Source of the DNA: Pontibacterium sp964228735
GTDB lineage: Bacteria > Pseudomonadota > Gammaproteobacteria > Pseudomonadales > Balneatricaceae
Assembly (NCBI RefSeq): GCF_964228735.1
Contig: NZ_CAXRBQ010000030.1
Span: 1-30,135 of the forward strand
Length of the DNA: 30,135 nt
Direction of reading: 5' to 3'
Positions 14,701 through 23,066 of the stretch are shown in pieces; position 1 is the stretch's first letter; the number at the start of each line of letters is the position of its first letter. Under the pieces are notes generated by a model. It searched no databases and had not been told where the DNA came from. It was given only the letters and a program-made list of their open reading frames with translations. Position numbers and translations under genes: made by a program.

Positions 14701-16839
14701 TCAGGTCTTCAACGAACTCAACTGCTCATCCAGTTGCAAAATCTCCCCCTCCAATAACCCACTCGCTTCATTACTCTGACTCACCAGCTCCGCCAGTGAC
14801 TCGGTGGCATCACCAATAAGCGTCAGGTTCTTGCTGATCTCCTCACTCACCGCACACTGCTCCTCAGACGCAGCCGCCACCTGGGTGATATGCTCGGCAA
14901 TCGAGCTCACTTCATTGCGCACGGCCGACAGCAGGTCATAGCTTTTCAGCGTGTTTTCCCGCGTCCCCTGTGCGCGTTGCGAACTCTTATCGATCACCGA
15001 CACTGCTGCCGTCACACCATTCTTCAACGCCTGGATCATCTGGTTGATCTCTTCGGTACTGTCCTGGGTCTTAGAGGCGAGACTACGCACCTCATCGGCC
15101 ACCACGGCAAAACCACGCCCTTTATCGCCCGCACGGGCCGCTTCAATTGCGGCGTTCAGTGCCAACAGGTTGGTCTGCTCGGCAATCGCCTTGATCACCT
15201 CGAGGATGCGATAGATATCCTCGGTACGGTTCTCCACCTCTTGGATAGAACGGTTGGCGGAATCCATCTCCGCCGACAGCTGTTCCACTTCGCTCACCGA
15301 GCTGTGCAGGGTTTGCTGGGCGTGTTGCACCGAGCTGCTGGCCCGTTGTGCATTATCCGCTACATCCACCGCCAGTTTGGACACCTCCGAAGCGGTGGCC
15401 GACATCTCGTTTGTCGCCACCACCACACTGGCGATCTCTTTTTGCTGATCCTGGGTGGCCTGCAGCGAGAGGTCGTTGATCTCCCGCCCTTTGAGGGCGC
15501 ATTCCTTGGCACCTTCACCCACCTGTTTCAGCTGGGTGACCATGTTGCGCAGCTTGTGGATAAAGTGGTTGAAGCCGCCACTCAGAGAGATCAGTTCTGC
15601 ATGAGTATTGATCTCCAATGTCTGGGTCAGGTCACCTTCGGCGCTGGCCAGGTTATGCACCCTGCCATCCAGTTCCTTGATCGGTTTCACCACGGAGGCG
15701 GACAGGATCAGCAGCCAGATGATCACCACCACCGAGATAATCAGGATCTGGATAATCTGAGAGCTGAGGATCTCCACGACCCGCTGGTCGATTGTAGCCA
15801 CTACCTGGTTGGCGCTGGCCTGCACCACAGTCTGCGGCAACTCAACCAGAAGTGACCACTCACTATCCACAACATCTATCTTCACCTTGTAACCTACGTA
15901 GTAGGTACCATTATGCAGCTGGATGGAATCAACGCGGTCGTGCAGCGAAAGGATACTGGCGGGTAGATCCTCATGTGCCTCACGGAAGGGGCGCGCCAGC
16001 TTATTCTTGTAGTGACTCGATGCCACAATCAAGCCCTTCTGGCTCAGCAGGGTGACCTTACTTTCACCGTCGTAAAGGTCCTCGCTGACCTGCTCGGTCA
16101 GTTGCTGGAAGAGCGGCAGGTTCACATCCACGCCCACCAGCCCGGCAAACTGCCCACCCACCAGCACCGGTGCAGTCAGGCTGGTCATCAGCTCGGCATT
16201 GCCAGGGCTGATCTCGTACAGGTACGGGTCCAGTACGCAGGGGCGGCGACTGTCTTTGGAGCAGAGGTACCACTCCGCTTCCCGGTTGTCGAACTCGTCC
16301 AGGCCTGCGGCGTACTTCTCATTGCTGTCAGTGATCGGGCTTTGCTCAATCTCGGTGGGAGAGTTACGTACCCAGTAGATCTCCAGCGAGCCAGTCTCTT
16401 TCACCGTATAGATCGCATCGCTGCCACGGTGTTGTGCATCCTGCTGGTCATAACCGTTGGGCTCAAACTGGGTATAGAGCGCGCTAATCCCAGGCTGGCT
16501 GTTCAGGGTGGACGCCACCAGCGCATTGACCTGCTGCCGGTTTAACGGCGCCTGCTTATCCACAGCAGAATCCGCCAGTTGACGTGACAGGGTCATCGGC
16601 ACCTGGAATGCGCTGTTGATATAACCGGCGATACGGTTGCTCAGCTTCCCGGCTTCGGCATCCAAACGGCCCAGTATCTCAGTTTCGATCCCCTCCTGAG
16701 TCTGAGCAACCAGATCGGATTTCATCCCATTCAGTCCCATATACAGGCTGCCGCTGAGCATGGAGAACAGGAAGATAAAGGCGATGATGATGGTGGAAAG
16801 TAGCTTGAAACGGATAGTTCGGGTACGAACAGATAGCAT
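14701..16839 (-). CDS. Methyl-accepting chemotaxis protein with dCache-type sensor
   Basis: A 712-residue receptor: TM1 (about 13-34), a periplasmic double-Cache region (about 40-350), TM2 (about 360-386), a HAMP domain, and a cytoplasmic signalling hairpin with the invariant tip EQTNLLALNAAIEAARAG. The sensor contains W190-Y191 after R186, a Y-P region (LDPYLY), and the closing strand GLVGVDVN with D238. This partly resembles the amino-acid-binding dCache motif, but the R-to-W spacing is longer than the published R-x-W-Y, so ligand type is open. C193 and C201 could form a disulfide. It shares an intergenic region with the TorF porin, which suggests chemotaxis to the compound imported here. 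Confidence 0.93.
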   Translation of the reverse strand: MLSVRTRTIRFKLLSTIIIAFIFLFSMLSGSLYMGLNGMKSDLVAQTQEGIETEILGRLDAEAGKLSNRIAGYINSAFQVPMTLSRQLADSAVDKQAPLNRQQVNALVASTLNSQPGISALYTQFEPNGYDQQDAQHRGSDAIYTVKETGSLEIYWVRNSPTEIEQSPITDSNEKYAAGLDEFDNREAEWYLCSKDSRRPCVLDPYLYEISPGNAELMTSLTAPVLVGGQFAGLVGVDVNLPLFQQLTEQVSEDLYDGESKVTLLSQKGLIVASSHYKNKLARPFREAHEDLPASILSLHDRVDSIQLHNGTYYVGYKVKIDVVDSEWSLLVELPQTVVQASANQVVATIDQRVVEILSSQIIQILIISVVVIIWLLILSASVVKPIKELDGRVHNLASAEGDLTQTLEINTHAELISLSGGFNHFIHKLRNMVTQLKQVGEGAKECALKGREINDLSLQATQDQQKEIASVVVATNEMSATASEVSKLAVDVADNAQRASSSVQHAQQTLHSSVSEVEQLSAEMDSANRSIQEVENRTEDIYRILEVIKAIAEQTNLLALNAAIEAARAGDKGRGFAVVADEVRSLASKTQDSTEEINQMIQALKNGVTAAVSVIDKSSQRAQGTRENTLKSYDLLSAVRNEVSSIAEHITQVAAASEEQCAVSEEISKNLTLIGDATESLAELVSQSNEASGLLEGEILQLDEQLSSLKT

Positions 16840-17157
16840 GATTAACCCACTTTTTAACGCTTCCGTGCAGGGAAGCTAAAAGACTTCATGGTTGGTTGAG
16901 GTAGTGCTGCAGTATGGCGACGACGGGAATCGCGGCTCAATACCTTGCTTTGGGTATATGCGCACGACGTCCGGAATCAGCCCTTTGACGGAACTGAAGC
17001 GGTCGACTTAATTACCACCTGTTTTTATAGAGCATGAAACTATATAAAAAAAGAAAACCCGAATACCTTTTATTAATACCCAGAATATATTTTTGTTATC
17101 TAAAATAATTCTAAACAAAGGCAAAATATAAAATACAAATTTATTTCAAATGCATTA

Positions 17158-17194
17158 AATTTTTATATCCAAACCATCACTATTAAATATTTTA
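17158..17194 (+). promoter_or_regulatory. Shared catabolic promoter, weaker copy 4 (upstream of the porin)
   Basis: In the 37-bp alignment it shares the T-run, the ATCCA that follows the -35 in copy 1, and the ATTTTAACC end at identical spacing. However, the -35 (TTTATA) and -10 (AAATAT, 17185-17190) differ from the other copies. It may be activator dependent. Confidence 0.42.
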
Positions 17195-17229
17195 ACCACC
17201 TCTTTCGCGCCTATATATTCACTCTTCAG

Positions 17230-17265
17230 TTCTCCGCTGAACGGGGCAATTTCAGCAGAATGCCC
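17230..17265 (+). other. Two overlapping hairpins in the porin leader
   Basis: TTCT-CC-GCTGAA (17230-17241) pairs with TTCAGCAGAA (17251-17260). Overlapping this, GGGCA (17244-17248) can pair with TGCCC (17261-17265). Both helices cannot form fully at once because no linker crosses the first stem, so they are alternatives. Confidence 0.35.
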
Positions 17266-17323
17266 TGTCCTCAATTAATCCTTCATTTCGGTGAAGAAAC
17301 ACAAAAATAATAAGGAACAGAAG

Positions 17324-18007
17324 ATGAAACTATCCTGGTTAGCTCCAGCTGCAGTGCTTGTCGCATCCGTATCTGCCCAGGCTGCTGAAGTCTCCAGCAG
17401 CGTGACCATGACCAACGACTACCGCTTCCGCGGTGTATCCCAGACCTCAGGTGATCCTGCTGTGCAGGCCAGCATCGATGTTGGCTTTGACAACGGCGTG
17501 TACGCCGGTATCTGGGGCAGTAATGTCAACTTCGGCGACAGCGACAACGCCAACCTGGAAGTGGACTACTACGTGGGCAAATACGGTGAGATCACCGACG
17601 AGTTGGGCTACGACGCGAATATCTACTATTTCCAGTACCACGGTTACACCGACGGCACCGACATCGACTTTTTTGAGCTGGACTTCCGCCTGTCCTACAA
17701 GGATTTCACCGCGTTGTACGCCTACGCGCCGGACTACATCAACAGCGATCAGGATTACCACTACCTAGCGCTGGATTACTCCACGAGCATCACCGAGGCG
17801 GTAAACCTGGACCTGCACGCCGGTTACACCTTCGGTGAGTATTACGAAGATCTGGATGCCGAATACGCTGACTACTCCGTAGGCATCTCTGGCAGCACGG
17901 CTGTCCTGGACCTGTCCGTGGCGTACCTGTTCAACGACGTCAAAGGCAGCAAGACCGACGATCTGGACGACAACACCGTCGTGTTCAGCGTCTCCCGCAC
18001 CTTCTGA
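17324..18007 (+). CDS. TorF family putative porin (TIGR02001-like)
   Basis: A 227-residue outer-membrane beta-barrel protein. The start at 17324 follows AAGGA and yields a Sec signal peptide (KLSWLAPAAVLVASVSAQAAE, cleavage after AQA, about residue 19). The mature sequence begins with the family signature SSSVTMTNDYRFRGVSQT and alternates aromatic and polar residues, ending in SVSRTF with the C-terminal Phe recognised by the Bam complex. Family members are thought to be small porins, often next to transport or catabolic genes. It diverges from the chemoreceptor and carries a weak copy of the shared promoter, so it could admit the same substrate across the outer membrane. Confidence 0.87.
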   Translation: MKLSWLAPAAVLVASVSAQAAEVSSSVTMTNDYRFRGVSQTSGDPAVQASIDVGFDNGVYAGIWGSNVNFGDSDNANLEVDYYVGKYGEITDELGYDANIYYFQYHGYTDGTDIDFFELDFRLSYKDFTALYAYAPDYINSDQDYHYLALDYSTSITEAVNLDLHAGYTFGEYYEDLDAEYADYSVGISGSTAVLDLSVAYLFNDVKGSKTDDLDDNTVVFSVSRTF

Positions 18008-18046
18008 TCATCCCGCCCCTCCCCTTCGGGGCGTTATGGCCAAAGT

Positions 18047-18086
18047 AAAAAGCCGGTCCTCTATGTGAATGGAGGACCGGCTTTTT
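18047..18086. terminator. Bidirectional rho-independent terminator
   Basis: AAAAAGCCGGTCCTC (18047-18061) pairs with GAGGACCGGCTTTTT (18072-18086). Poly-A on one side and poly-T on the other make it serve both the porin (plus) and the HisD-like gene (minus). Confidence 0.93.
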
Positions 18087-18129
18087 AATAGCTTAGGACT
18101 CTTATGCAATCAGCTACGTGATCAGCGGA

Positions 18130-19452
18130 TCACTTCAGGTATTTCTGGCGTATATCCGATACCGCATTGGCATGGCCGTCAAACCCCTCGTAGGTTGCCA
18201 GTACCTGCGCCTGCTCCGCCATCTCCGGATAACCGGATTCGGTCACATAGGCCACGGACATAAACTTCATAAAATCCATCACACCCAGCGGTGATACAGT
18301 TGCCGCTGCGCCAGAGGTTGGCAGTACAGCGTTACAACCCAGTACAAAGTTGCCCAGGGTGCTTGGCGAGTGTTGGCCCAGCAGTACCTCACCGGCGTTT
18401 TCGATACGGCCCAGGTACTGCCACGGATCGCGGGAGAGAATCTGCAGGTGCTCCGGTGCGTACGCATTGATAAAGTCGAACGCCTGATCCATATCAGACG
18501 CCAGAACCACACCTCCCATAGGACCGCACAAGACAGTGGCCGAGTACTCCACACGCAGCTCACTCATATTGGCCCAGTGTTCCGGCAAGGCTGCAATCGC
18601 CTGCTCGGCCACCTCACGGGAGGTCGTCACCAGATAGGCGGAGGAGTCCGGCCCGTGTTCCGCTTCGATCAGCAGATCCAGCGCGGCCAGCGCGCCGTCC
18701 ACACTGCTGTCGGCAAAGACGATGGACTCGGACGGCCCGGCTGGGATACCCGGATCGATGCGTGCAGCCAGAAGCTGTTTCGCGGCCACCATCCACGGGC
18801 TGCCCGGCCCCACAATCTTGCTGCAGCGGGGCAGGCTTTCGGTGCCGTAGGCCACAGCGGCCACTGCCTGGGCACCGCCACACTTGTACACTGCGCTGAT
18901 ACCGATCTCGCGGCATGCCACCAGCGTTGCTGCATCCACACTGCCGTCGGCACCCGGCGGGGTCAGTACGATGGTACGCTTCACCCCGGCCACCAATGCC
19001 GGAATCGCATTCATCAACAACACAGACGGGAAGGAGCCCTTTCCACGCGGTACGTAACAGGCCACAGAAGGGATCGGCAGGAAGCGCTCACCGACAAAAC
19101 TGCCCGTGCGCACCTCCTGCATGGTCATCTCACCCGGCTTTTGCGCTTCGTGGTAACGACGGATATTGTCTGCCGCAAAACGGATTGCAGTCAGAGTCTT
19201 CTCATCCACCAGTGTCGCAGCCACGTCGAACTCGGCTTCGGTCACACGCAGTTGCCCTGGCGTCAGATCAGAGCCGTCAAAGCGGTTGGTAAATTCGGCC
19301 AGGGCGTTATCCCCGCCCAACCGCACCTGTTCGATGATGGGCGTCACCTGCTCGATATAGCTACTCAGGTCGGCCTCGGTGCGCTGCAACAGCTGCTCCT
19401 GTTGCGCGGGAGAGAGCGTGTCCAGCTCCCAAAAGCTCACGTTTTTGTTCAT
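18130..19452 (-). CDS. HisD-family NAD-dependent dehydrogenase, probably not histidinol dehydrogenase
   Basis: A 440-residue protein, near HisD length. The fold motifs GGAQAVAAVAYGT, AGPSES, EAEHGPDS and YAPEHLQI (E334, H335, equivalent to catalytic E326/H327 of E. coli HisD) are present. Of the zinc ligands of E. coli HisD (Q259, H262, D360, H419), only the histidines are kept (H266, H427); Q is E263 and D is N368. His367 of the TNHVLPT motif, part of the histidinol site, is A375 in CNAVLPT. This indicates a paralogue acting on a different alcohol, as known for sulfopropanediol dehydrogenase HpsN. It sits 29 bp after a LysR gene, with no other his genes nearby. The start at 19452 is chosen over 19590, which would overlap the LysR gene; its ribosome site is weak. 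Confidence 0.9.
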   Translation of the reverse strand: MNKNVSFWELDTLSPAQQEQLLQRTEADLSSYIEQVTPIIEQVRLGGDNALAEFTNRFDGSDLTPGQLRVTEAEFDVAATLVDEKTLTAIRFAADNIRRYHEAQKPGEMTMQEVRTGSFVGERFLPIPSVACYVPRGKGSFPSVLLMNAIPALVAGVKRTIVLTPPGADGSVDAATLVACREIGISAVYKCGGAQAVAAVAYGTESLPRCSKIVGPGSPWMVAAKQLLAARIDPGIPAGPSESIVFADSSVDGALAALDLLIEAEHGPDSSAYLVTTSREVAEQAIAALPEHWANMSELRVEYSATVLCGPMGGVVLASDMDQAFDFINAYAPEHLQILSRDPWQYLGRIENAGEVLLGQHSPSTLGNFVLGCNAVLPTSGAAATVSPLGVMDFMKFMSVAYVTESGYPEMAEQAQVLATYEGFDGHANAVSDIRQKYLK

Positions 19453-19481
19453 GTCTAAAATTCCGTAGTGTTTTTGATTCT

Positions 19482-20384
19482 TCAGATAAATTGCTGACGA
19501 TTGCCGTTTTGCTGCAGACGTTCGGTAAACCAGGTCAGTGCCCGCCCCCGGCTGGAGCGTCGCCAACAGGCATACAGTTCGACGCTGCATTCCCGGTTCT
19601 CCACCTCACGCACCAGCATCCGGCCCTGGTTGATCTCATCCTCGATCAGGTGCAGCGGCATAAAACCCACGGCGATGCCGCTCAGGATCGCCTCCTTCTG
19701 GGCAAACAGGTCGGGAACGGTCAGTTGATCGTGACTGCTGAATACAGCGGCATTGGATACTCCGCTCATCAGACGGCTGCTGTCCCCAGCATCCACCAGC
19801 CGATGGGTAGCCACCTGTTCCATACTCAGCGGTTCCGGCAATTCCGCCAACGGATGTTCTACGTGCATGGCGAGGTAGAGCTGACGGCGTCCCACCGGTA
19901 CATAACTCACATCCACTTCATGGGGTGGCCGCCCGACGGCACCGATCACCAAATCCGCCCGCTTGTCGTACAGGGCGTCCCAGGTACCGCTGTACACTTC
20001 GCGGATGATGCGCACGCGGGTGCCACTGTTCAGCTGATAGAACTGCGCCAGCCAGTCGTAGAGCGCGTCGCTGCGCAGCATGTTGGTGAACGCGATGGTC
20101 AGCTCCCGCTCCCAACCGCTGGCGATGTGGTGCACTTCCGCCTCCAGGCTGGATTGCAGGCGCAGGATCTCCGCCCCATGTTCCACCGCTACCCGCCCCG
20201 CCTCGGTCAGGCTGACCCGGTAGTTATCCCGGTTGAGCAGGCATTCGCCCAGGTTGTCTTCCAGCTGGCGGATGGCATAGCTGACACTGGATACGGTTAT
20301 CCCCAACTCCCCTGCGGCAGCGGACAGGCTGCCATTACGGTCGGTGGCTATAAGTGCGCGAAGGTACTCTGCTTTCAGCGACAT
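19482..20384 (-). CDS. LysR-type transcriptional regulator 1
   Basis: A 300-residue LysR protein: N-terminal winged HTH (about 4-62; LSAAAGELGITVSSVSYAIRQLED) and a periplasmic-binding-like effector domain (about 90-295). It lies upstream of the HisD-like gene in the same operon and diverges from the EamA transporter across a 105-bp region, the classical LysR arrangement for controlling a divergent gene. Effector unknown. Confidence 0.93.
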   Translation of the reverse strand: MSLKAEYLRALIATDRNGSLSAAAGELGITVSSVSYAIRQLEDNLGECLLNRDNYRVSLTEAGRVAVEHGAEILRLQSSLEAEVHHIASGWERELTIAFTNMLRSDALYDWLAQFYQLNSGTRVRIIREVYSGTWDALYDKRADLVIGAVGRPPHEVDVSYVPVGRRQLYLAMHVEHPLAELPEPLSMEQVATHRLVDAGDSSRLMSGVSNAAVFSSHDQLTVPDLFAQKEAILSGIAVGFMPLHLIEDEINQGRMLVREVENRECSVELYACWRRSSRGRALTWFTERLQQNGNRQQFI

Positions 20385-20489
20385 ATTGCAAAAATCCGAA
20401 CAAGTTATTGCAGGCTGTCCGGTTATCTAGCCCGGCGCGGCTGCCTAAAATTTATGCTGTTTTGTTTAATCCCTCGTCGAGCGACTGCC
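20385..20489. promoter_or_regulatory. LysR-EamA divergent control region
   Basis: This region contains two TTGCA half-elements in tandem near the LysR end (TTGCAAAAATCC and TTATTGCAGG). They are candidate regulator sites. No strong sigma70 consensus could be picked with confidence. Confidence 0.4.
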
Positions 20490-21443
20490 ATGAACAGTAT
20501 TGATACCTCCAACAGCAATTCCCTGATCGGTAGCAGCAACCTGCTGATTGCAGCCATCGCCTGGGGTGGTATGTATGGCGTATCGCAAACTGCCCTGCAG
20601 TATCTCGATCCGTATTCGATGACCAGCATCCGCTACGGCTGTGGCGCCCTGATCTTCTGCCTGATGCTGTGGCTGAAGGAGGGACGATCCGCATTCCGCT
20701 ACGACGGCCAGTTTCTGCGCCTGTGGCTGTACGGCTCCTGCGGCTTCTGTGGATTCAGCATTCTGCTGTTCCATGGCCTCAGGCATGCCCCGGCCGAACA
20801 CGGCGCGGTGATCGCCTCTCTGATGCCCCTGATCAGCGCCCTGATCAGCTGGATCACCCAGGGCAAGCGGCCCAACGGTGCCACCCTGCTCTGCACCCTG
20901 GTGGCGATTGCCGGCGTGATTCTGGTGATCTCCCGCGGCGATATCGCCAACCTGCTGCAACTGCAGACAATCAAGGGCGACCTGATGATCATCATTGGCG
21001 TCACCTGCTGGGTGATCTTCTCCATGGGCATCAGCCAGCTGCCGGACTGGAGTTCCAGCCGCTATACCGCCCTGTCCTGCTCAGCCGGTCTGATCACCAT
21101 CCTGTGCGCCAATACGGTGGCCAGCTTTATCGGTGTGTCTGTCCTGCCGACGCTTGAAAGGATCACCCCGGTACTGTTCGAGATCGGTTACCTGATTCTT
21201 GCGGCCGGTGTGTTGGCCGTGTCCTGCTGGTCCAACGGCGTAGCACGCATGGGGGCCCTGAACTCCCTGCTGTTTATGAACATGATCCCGGTAGCAGCTT
21301 TTGCGATCGCGGCGCTGCAAGGTAAAGCGATCGATCCGATGGAGATCTACGGCATGGCGCTGGTGATTACGGCGCTGGTTGCCAATAACGTGTTGCCACG
21401 GATTCAGCGGGCAGATCGGGTTGCTCCGGCATCCTCCCGTTAA
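20490..21443 (+). CDS. EamA/DMT-superfamily transporter
   Basis: A 317-residue membrane protein with ten predicted helices in two EamA repeats (ANLLIAAIAWGGMYGVSQTAL-type first helix; second repeat beginning near GDLMIIIGVTCWVIFSMG). Such proteins usually export amino acids or metabolites, though some import. The start at 20490 is preferred because the long frame extending back to 19491 runs antisense through the LysR gene. Probably controlled by LysR 1; it may relieve build-up of a pathway intermediate. Confidence 0.9.
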   Translation: MNSIDTSNSNSLIGSSNLLIAAIAWGGMYGVSQTALQYLDPYSMTSIRYGCGALIFCLMLWLKEGRSAFRYDGQFLRLWLYGSCGFCGFSILLFHGLRHAPAEHGAVIASLMPLISALISWITQGKRPNGATLLCTLVAIAGVILVISRGDIANLLQLQTIKGDLMIIIGVTCWVIFSMGISQLPDWSSSRYTALSCSAGLITILCANTVASFIGVSVLPTLERITPVLFEIGYLILAAGVLAVSCWSNGVARMGALNSLLFMNMIPVAAFAIAALQGKAIDPMEIYGMALVITALVANNVLPRIQRADRVAPASSR

Positions 21444-21520
21444 GGGAACGTTAGAACAGGGTGAAACCTTGTAGGGATCATGAACAGGGAAAGCAAAACA
21501 GCGGACCCGATATCAGGCAC

Positions 21521-21552
21521 AAAAAAACTCCGGCAGCACTGCACTGCCGGAG
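21521..21552 (-). terminator. Terminator of the aspartase-aldehyde dehydrogenase operon
   Basis: CTCCGGCAG (21528-21536) pairs with CTGCCGGAG (21544-21552). The A7 run at 21521-21527 gives a T run on the minus strand. Confidence 0.9.
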
Positions 21553-21560
21553 CTCTCAGA

Positions 21561-23045
21561 TCAGGCCAGTTTGATCCAGGTGGTTTTCAGCTGGGTAAAC
21601 TTGTCGATGGCGTGCAGGGACAGGTCACGGCCAAAACCGGACTGTTTGTAACCGCCAAACGGGGTGCTGAAATCCAGCGCATCCATGGTGTTCACCGATA
21701 CGGTACCGGCACGCAGCTTCTTCGCTACGCGGTGTGCACGGTTCAGGTTAGTGGTCCACAGGGAAGCCGCCAGGCCGTAGATCGAGTCGTTGGCGATCTT
21801 GATCGCTTCCGCTTCATCCTCAAACGTGATCAGCGCAGCAACCGGACCAAAGACTTCATCACGGGCGATGCTCATCTCCGGTGATACGTTGTCGAAGATG
21901 GTTGGTGCCACCACGGCAGTGGATTCATCACCGGCACCGCCGGTCAGCATGGTCGCACCCTCTTCGTTGGCCTGAGCGATGAACTTACGCACGTTGCAGG
22001 CATGGCTGGTATCGATCAGCGCACCCACCTGGGTATCAGCATCCAGTGGATCACCCACCGCCATGGACTTGGCTTTGGCCAGGAACTTCTCGACAAACTG
22101 ATCCTTGATGCTGGCTTCGATCAGGATACGGGAGTTGGCCGAGCAGACCTCACCCTGGTTGAAGAAGATACCCATCGCCGCGTGCTCCACTGCGGCATCC
22201 AGGTCACAATCGGCGAAGATCAGGTTCGGGCTCTTACCGCCGGTTTCCGGCCATACCGGTTTCAGGTTGGATTCGGCCGAGTAACCCATAAACAGTTTGC
22301 CCACCTGGGTGGAGCCGGTGAATGCCAGACAGTCAACATCCATATGCAGGCCCAGTGCCTTCCCCACGATGTGACCGTGACCGGTCACTACGTTCAGGAC
22401 GCCGTCCGGGATACCTGCCTCTTTTGCGAGCTCAGCCAGTTTCAGCGCGGTCAGTGGGGACTGTTCAGCCGGTTTCAGCACCACGGAGTTACCGCTGATC
22501 AGTGCCGGGCCCAGTTTCCAGGCCGCAATATCCAGCGGGAAGTTCCACGGTACCACCGCCGCAACCACACCGATCGGTTCGCGGGTGATGGTCGCCACGT
22601 GATTGCCATCGGTTGGCGCCACTTCGCCGTAGAGTTTATCCACAGCCTCGGCGTACCACTCGAAGCAACCGGCAGAGCCGGGGATATCGATGTTCATCGC
22701 ATCCTGCACCGGTTTGCCCACGTTTAGGCTTTCCATCAGCGCCAGTTCTTCATGGTTTTCCATGATCAGCGCGGCCAGCTTTTTCATCACTGCCTTACGC
22801 TCAGCCGGGGCCTTGTCGGCCCAGACACCGGACTCAAAGCTGGCGCGAGCTGCGGCTACGGCACGATCCACATCCTGCGTGGTACAAGCAGCGGTCGCCA
22901 CCAGCAGTTCACCAGTGGCTGGGTTAATGGTGTCGTAGGTGCCACCGTCACTGGCGTCGGTAAATTCGCCGTTAATAAATGCCTGCGCAGGCAGGCGCAT
23001 GTTCTGCTGTTTGTTCAGCCAGTATTCTTTATTCTGAGTGGTCAT
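21561..23045 (-). CDS. Aldehyde dehydrogenase, PuuC/KauB-like
   Basis: A 494-residue NAD(P)-dependent ALDH with the classical motifs: VVPWNFPL, FTGSTQVGK, catalytic Glu in E-T-G-G-K-S, catalytic Cys in NQGEVCSANSR, and the C-terminal PFGGYKQSGFGRD. The N-terminal pattern (YWLNKQQ...AFINGEF) is very like E. coli PuuC, which oxidises gamma-glutamyl-aminobutyraldehyde, and other amino-aldehyde dehydrogenases. It follows the aspartase gene by 21 bp in one operon. It is the natural candidate to oxidise the aldehyde made by the class III aminotransferase. Confidence 0.93.
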   Translation of the reverse strand: MTTQNKEYWLNKQQNMRLPAQAFINGEFTDASDGGTYDTINPATGELLVATAACTTQDVDRAVAAARASFESGVWADKAPAERKAVMKKLAALIMENHEELALMESLNVGKPVQDAMNIDIPGSAGCFEWYAEAVDKLYGEVAPTDGNHVATITREPIGVVAAVVPWNFPLDIAAWKLGPALISGNSVVLKPAEQSPLTALKLAELAKEAGIPDGVLNVVTGHGHIVGKALGLHMDVDCLAFTGSTQVGKLFMGYSAESNLKPVWPETGGKSPNLIFADCDLDAAVEHAAMGIFFNQGEVCSANSRILIEASIKDQFVEKFLAKAKSMAVGDPLDADTQVGALIDTSHACNVRKFIAQANEEGATMLTGGAGDESTAVVAPTIFDNVSPEMSIARDEVFGPVAALITFEDEAEAIKIANDSIYGLAASLWTTNLNRAHRVAKKLRAGTVSVNTMDALDFSTPFGGYKQSGFGRDLSLHAIDKFTQLKTTWIKLA

Positions 23046-23066
23046 CTTTATACTCCTTACAGCTGT

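Larger units (their letters stand above)
16840..17323. other. Divergent intergenic region, very AT-rich in the middle
   Basis: This 484-bp gap between the chemoreceptor and the porin has no gene. About 17030-17210 is strikingly AT-rich and includes the weaker copy of the shared promoter (17158-17194). Nearer the chemoreceptor, a small ATACC/GGTAT hairpin (16940-16957) is the only structure seen. I looked for a c-di-GMP riboswitch and did not find its conserved core. Confidence 0.55.

Noticed and set aside
16850..17040. A c-di-GMP riboswitch upstream of the chemoreceptor
   Set aside because: The conserved core around A-C-G-C-A-A-A-G-C-C and its receptor loop could not be found on the minus strand.
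18130..19452. Reading the HisD homologue as a histidine biosynthesis gene
   Set aside because: Key ligand and substrate residues are changed and no other his gene is adjacent.
19491..21443. A 650-codon plus-strand frame joining an antisense of LysR 1 to the EamA transporter
   Set aside because: The first third is the complement of a clear LysR gene and has no coding signature; only the part from 20490 matches a family.
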